In this document: piece after piece, positions 63,477-64,000 of the stretch
Layout of the letters: each line of letters starts with the position of its first letter
Position numbering within the stretch: position 1 is the stretch's first letter
Origin: Vibrio marinisediminis
GTDB taxonomy: Bacteria > Pseudomonadota > Gammaproteobacteria > Enterobacterales > Vibrionaceae
Length of the DNA stretch: 64,000 bases
Assembly (NCBI RefSeq): GCF_014050145.1
Contig: NZ_JACFYF010000010.1
Coordinates: forward strand, 62,001 to 126,000
Reading direction: 5' to 3'
The notes under the pieces: generated by a model
Told to the model about the DNA's origin: nothing
The model's database searches: none
Seen by the model: only the letters and a program-made list of their open reading frames with translations
Program-made: the position numbers and the translations under genes

Positions 63477-63504
63477 AAAAAAAACCTCCCGATTGGGAGG
63501 TTTT
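63477..63504 (-). terminator. Terminator after mnmC (reverse strand)
   Basis: Reverse-strand AAAACCTCCC (63504-63495), loop AATC, GGGAGGTTTT (63490-63481), then more T (to 63477). It separates the converging flavin reductase and mnmC genes and may serve both. Confidence 0.88.
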
Positions 63505-63521
63505 AGAGTTTTTAGTGCGCA

Positions 63522-64000
63522 TTACAATTCCGTAATGGCTTTGCCTTTTCTTAGCTTTCGTACCCACATGCGGCTTGGGTCAATTTGCTCGAGCAAATCT
63601 ACCGGCAGCGGTAGCGGGTCACCACAGATTTGTGATGCTAACACTTCAGCCATTAATGGTGCGGAACTTAAACCACGAGAGCCTAAACCAAGCAAACAAT
63701 ACAGGTTCGGGGAGTGCGGTGTTTGTTCGACCTCTTGAGAGCTGTCAGCCAAATGAGCATAAACCGATTTAACCTGCTCAAAGTTGCCCACGTTGCCAAC
63801 AAATGGCAGGTGATCACGGCTGACACAGCGAATACCTTGGCGAGATTGATTGCTCGACGTATCGACCTCATTTGCCCATGATTGGTTGGGCACACAATGA
63901 CGCAGTTTGTCCGCGTTATCTTGCTGCGCAATAGGATCAAACTCATAGTTCAACTGGCTGCGGTCGTAGCTGGCACCAATACAGTGGTGTTGGTTGTGTG
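63522..64000 (-). CDS. mnmC: MnmC, bifunctional tRNA mnm5s2U34 synthase (C-terminal part, cut by window edge)
   Basis: Completes mnm5s2U at the wobble position of tRNA through FAD-dependent demodification and SAM-dependent methylation. Only the last 158 codons are visible, from the FAD domain: [65 protein letters not shown] and the typical end [18 protein letters not shown], which aligns with E. coli MnmC. Complete MnmC proteins have about 670 residues. Neighbourhood with yfcL agrees with E. coli. Confidence 0.93.
   Translation of the reverse strand, partial: HNQHHCIGASYDRSQLNYEFDPIAQQDNADKLRHCVPNQSWANEVDTSSNQSRQGIRCVSRDHLPFVGNVGNFEQVKSVYAHLADSSQEVEQTPHSPNLYCLLGLGSRGLSSAPLMAEVLASQICGDPLPLPVDLLEQIDPSRMWVRKLRKGKAITEL

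Noticed and set aside
1-64000. Mobile elements, CRISPR arrays, tRNA or rRNA genes
   Set aside because: No transposase or integrase-like products, no regularly spaced repeats and no tRNA/rRNA-like sequences were recognised on reading the window.

Overview
The window reads as a chromosomal segment of a marine gammaproteobacterium of the genus Vibrio. The grounds are a Na+-type polar flagellar stator (pomAB), tandem polar flagellins followed by flaG-fliD-fliS-flrABC-fliE..flhB in the Vibrio order, a GcvB small RNA beside gcvA, and many short conserved genes typical of Vibrionaceae. I did not assign a species. Gene density is high and I see no tRNA, rRNA, IS element, prophage or CRISPR array.

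Region 1 (1-5.4 kb): dxs (cut by the window edge), ispA and xseB run leftward as an isoprenoid/exonuclease VII operon. pomAB (with a sigma-28-like promoter) and thiI run rightward. Region 2 (5.4-11 kb): the GcvB sRNA lies divergent from gcvA, followed by an alpha/beta hydrolase, ygdD-like and rlmM genes; xni and ppnN are leftward. Region 3 (11.3-21.7 kb): a diguanylate cyclase with a TGEEF signature sits beside a TPR/degenerate-GGDEF membrane protein, then queF, syd, a DUF2310 gene, and a tightly overlapping leftward operon (ArsC-like reductase, dapE, M15 peptidase, DUF2897). Small HTH, DUF4156 and DUF2956 genes follow.

Region 4 (21.2-28.9 kb): a complete periplasmic ammonia-forming nitrite reductase (Nrf) system. 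nrfG and nrfA converge; nrfA and nrfBCDE-dsbE-like-nrfF diverge from a 475-bp control region holding FNR-like and Fur-like boxes. A DUF2919 membrane protein and a Dyp-type peroxidase (yfeX) follow.

Region 5 (30.5-55.4 kb): polar flagellum locus. Three 377-codon flagellin genes each have a sigma-28-type promoter. They are followed by flaG, fliD, a FliT-position protein, fliS, then the regulators flrA and flrBC, then fliEFGHIJKLMNOPQR-flhB. Sigma-54-type promoters precede flrB and fliE, matching the known cascade FlrA -> flrBC -> later genes -> sigma-28 flagellins.

Region 6 (55.4-64 kb): smrB, prmB, aroC, a TRIC/YadS-type channel, epmC, yfcL and mnmC (cut by the window edge) form a block that broadly resembles the E. 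coli smrB-prmB-aroC..epmC-yfcL-mnmC neighbourhood. It is interrupted by a leftward two-gene cassette (secreted GEVED/LruC-domain protein plus a poly-glycine lipoprotein) and by a flavin reductase gene whose start is buried in a long dyad. Most of the window is core genome. The least explained parts are the LruC cassette, the GGDEF pair, the FliD insertion and several regulatory structures.
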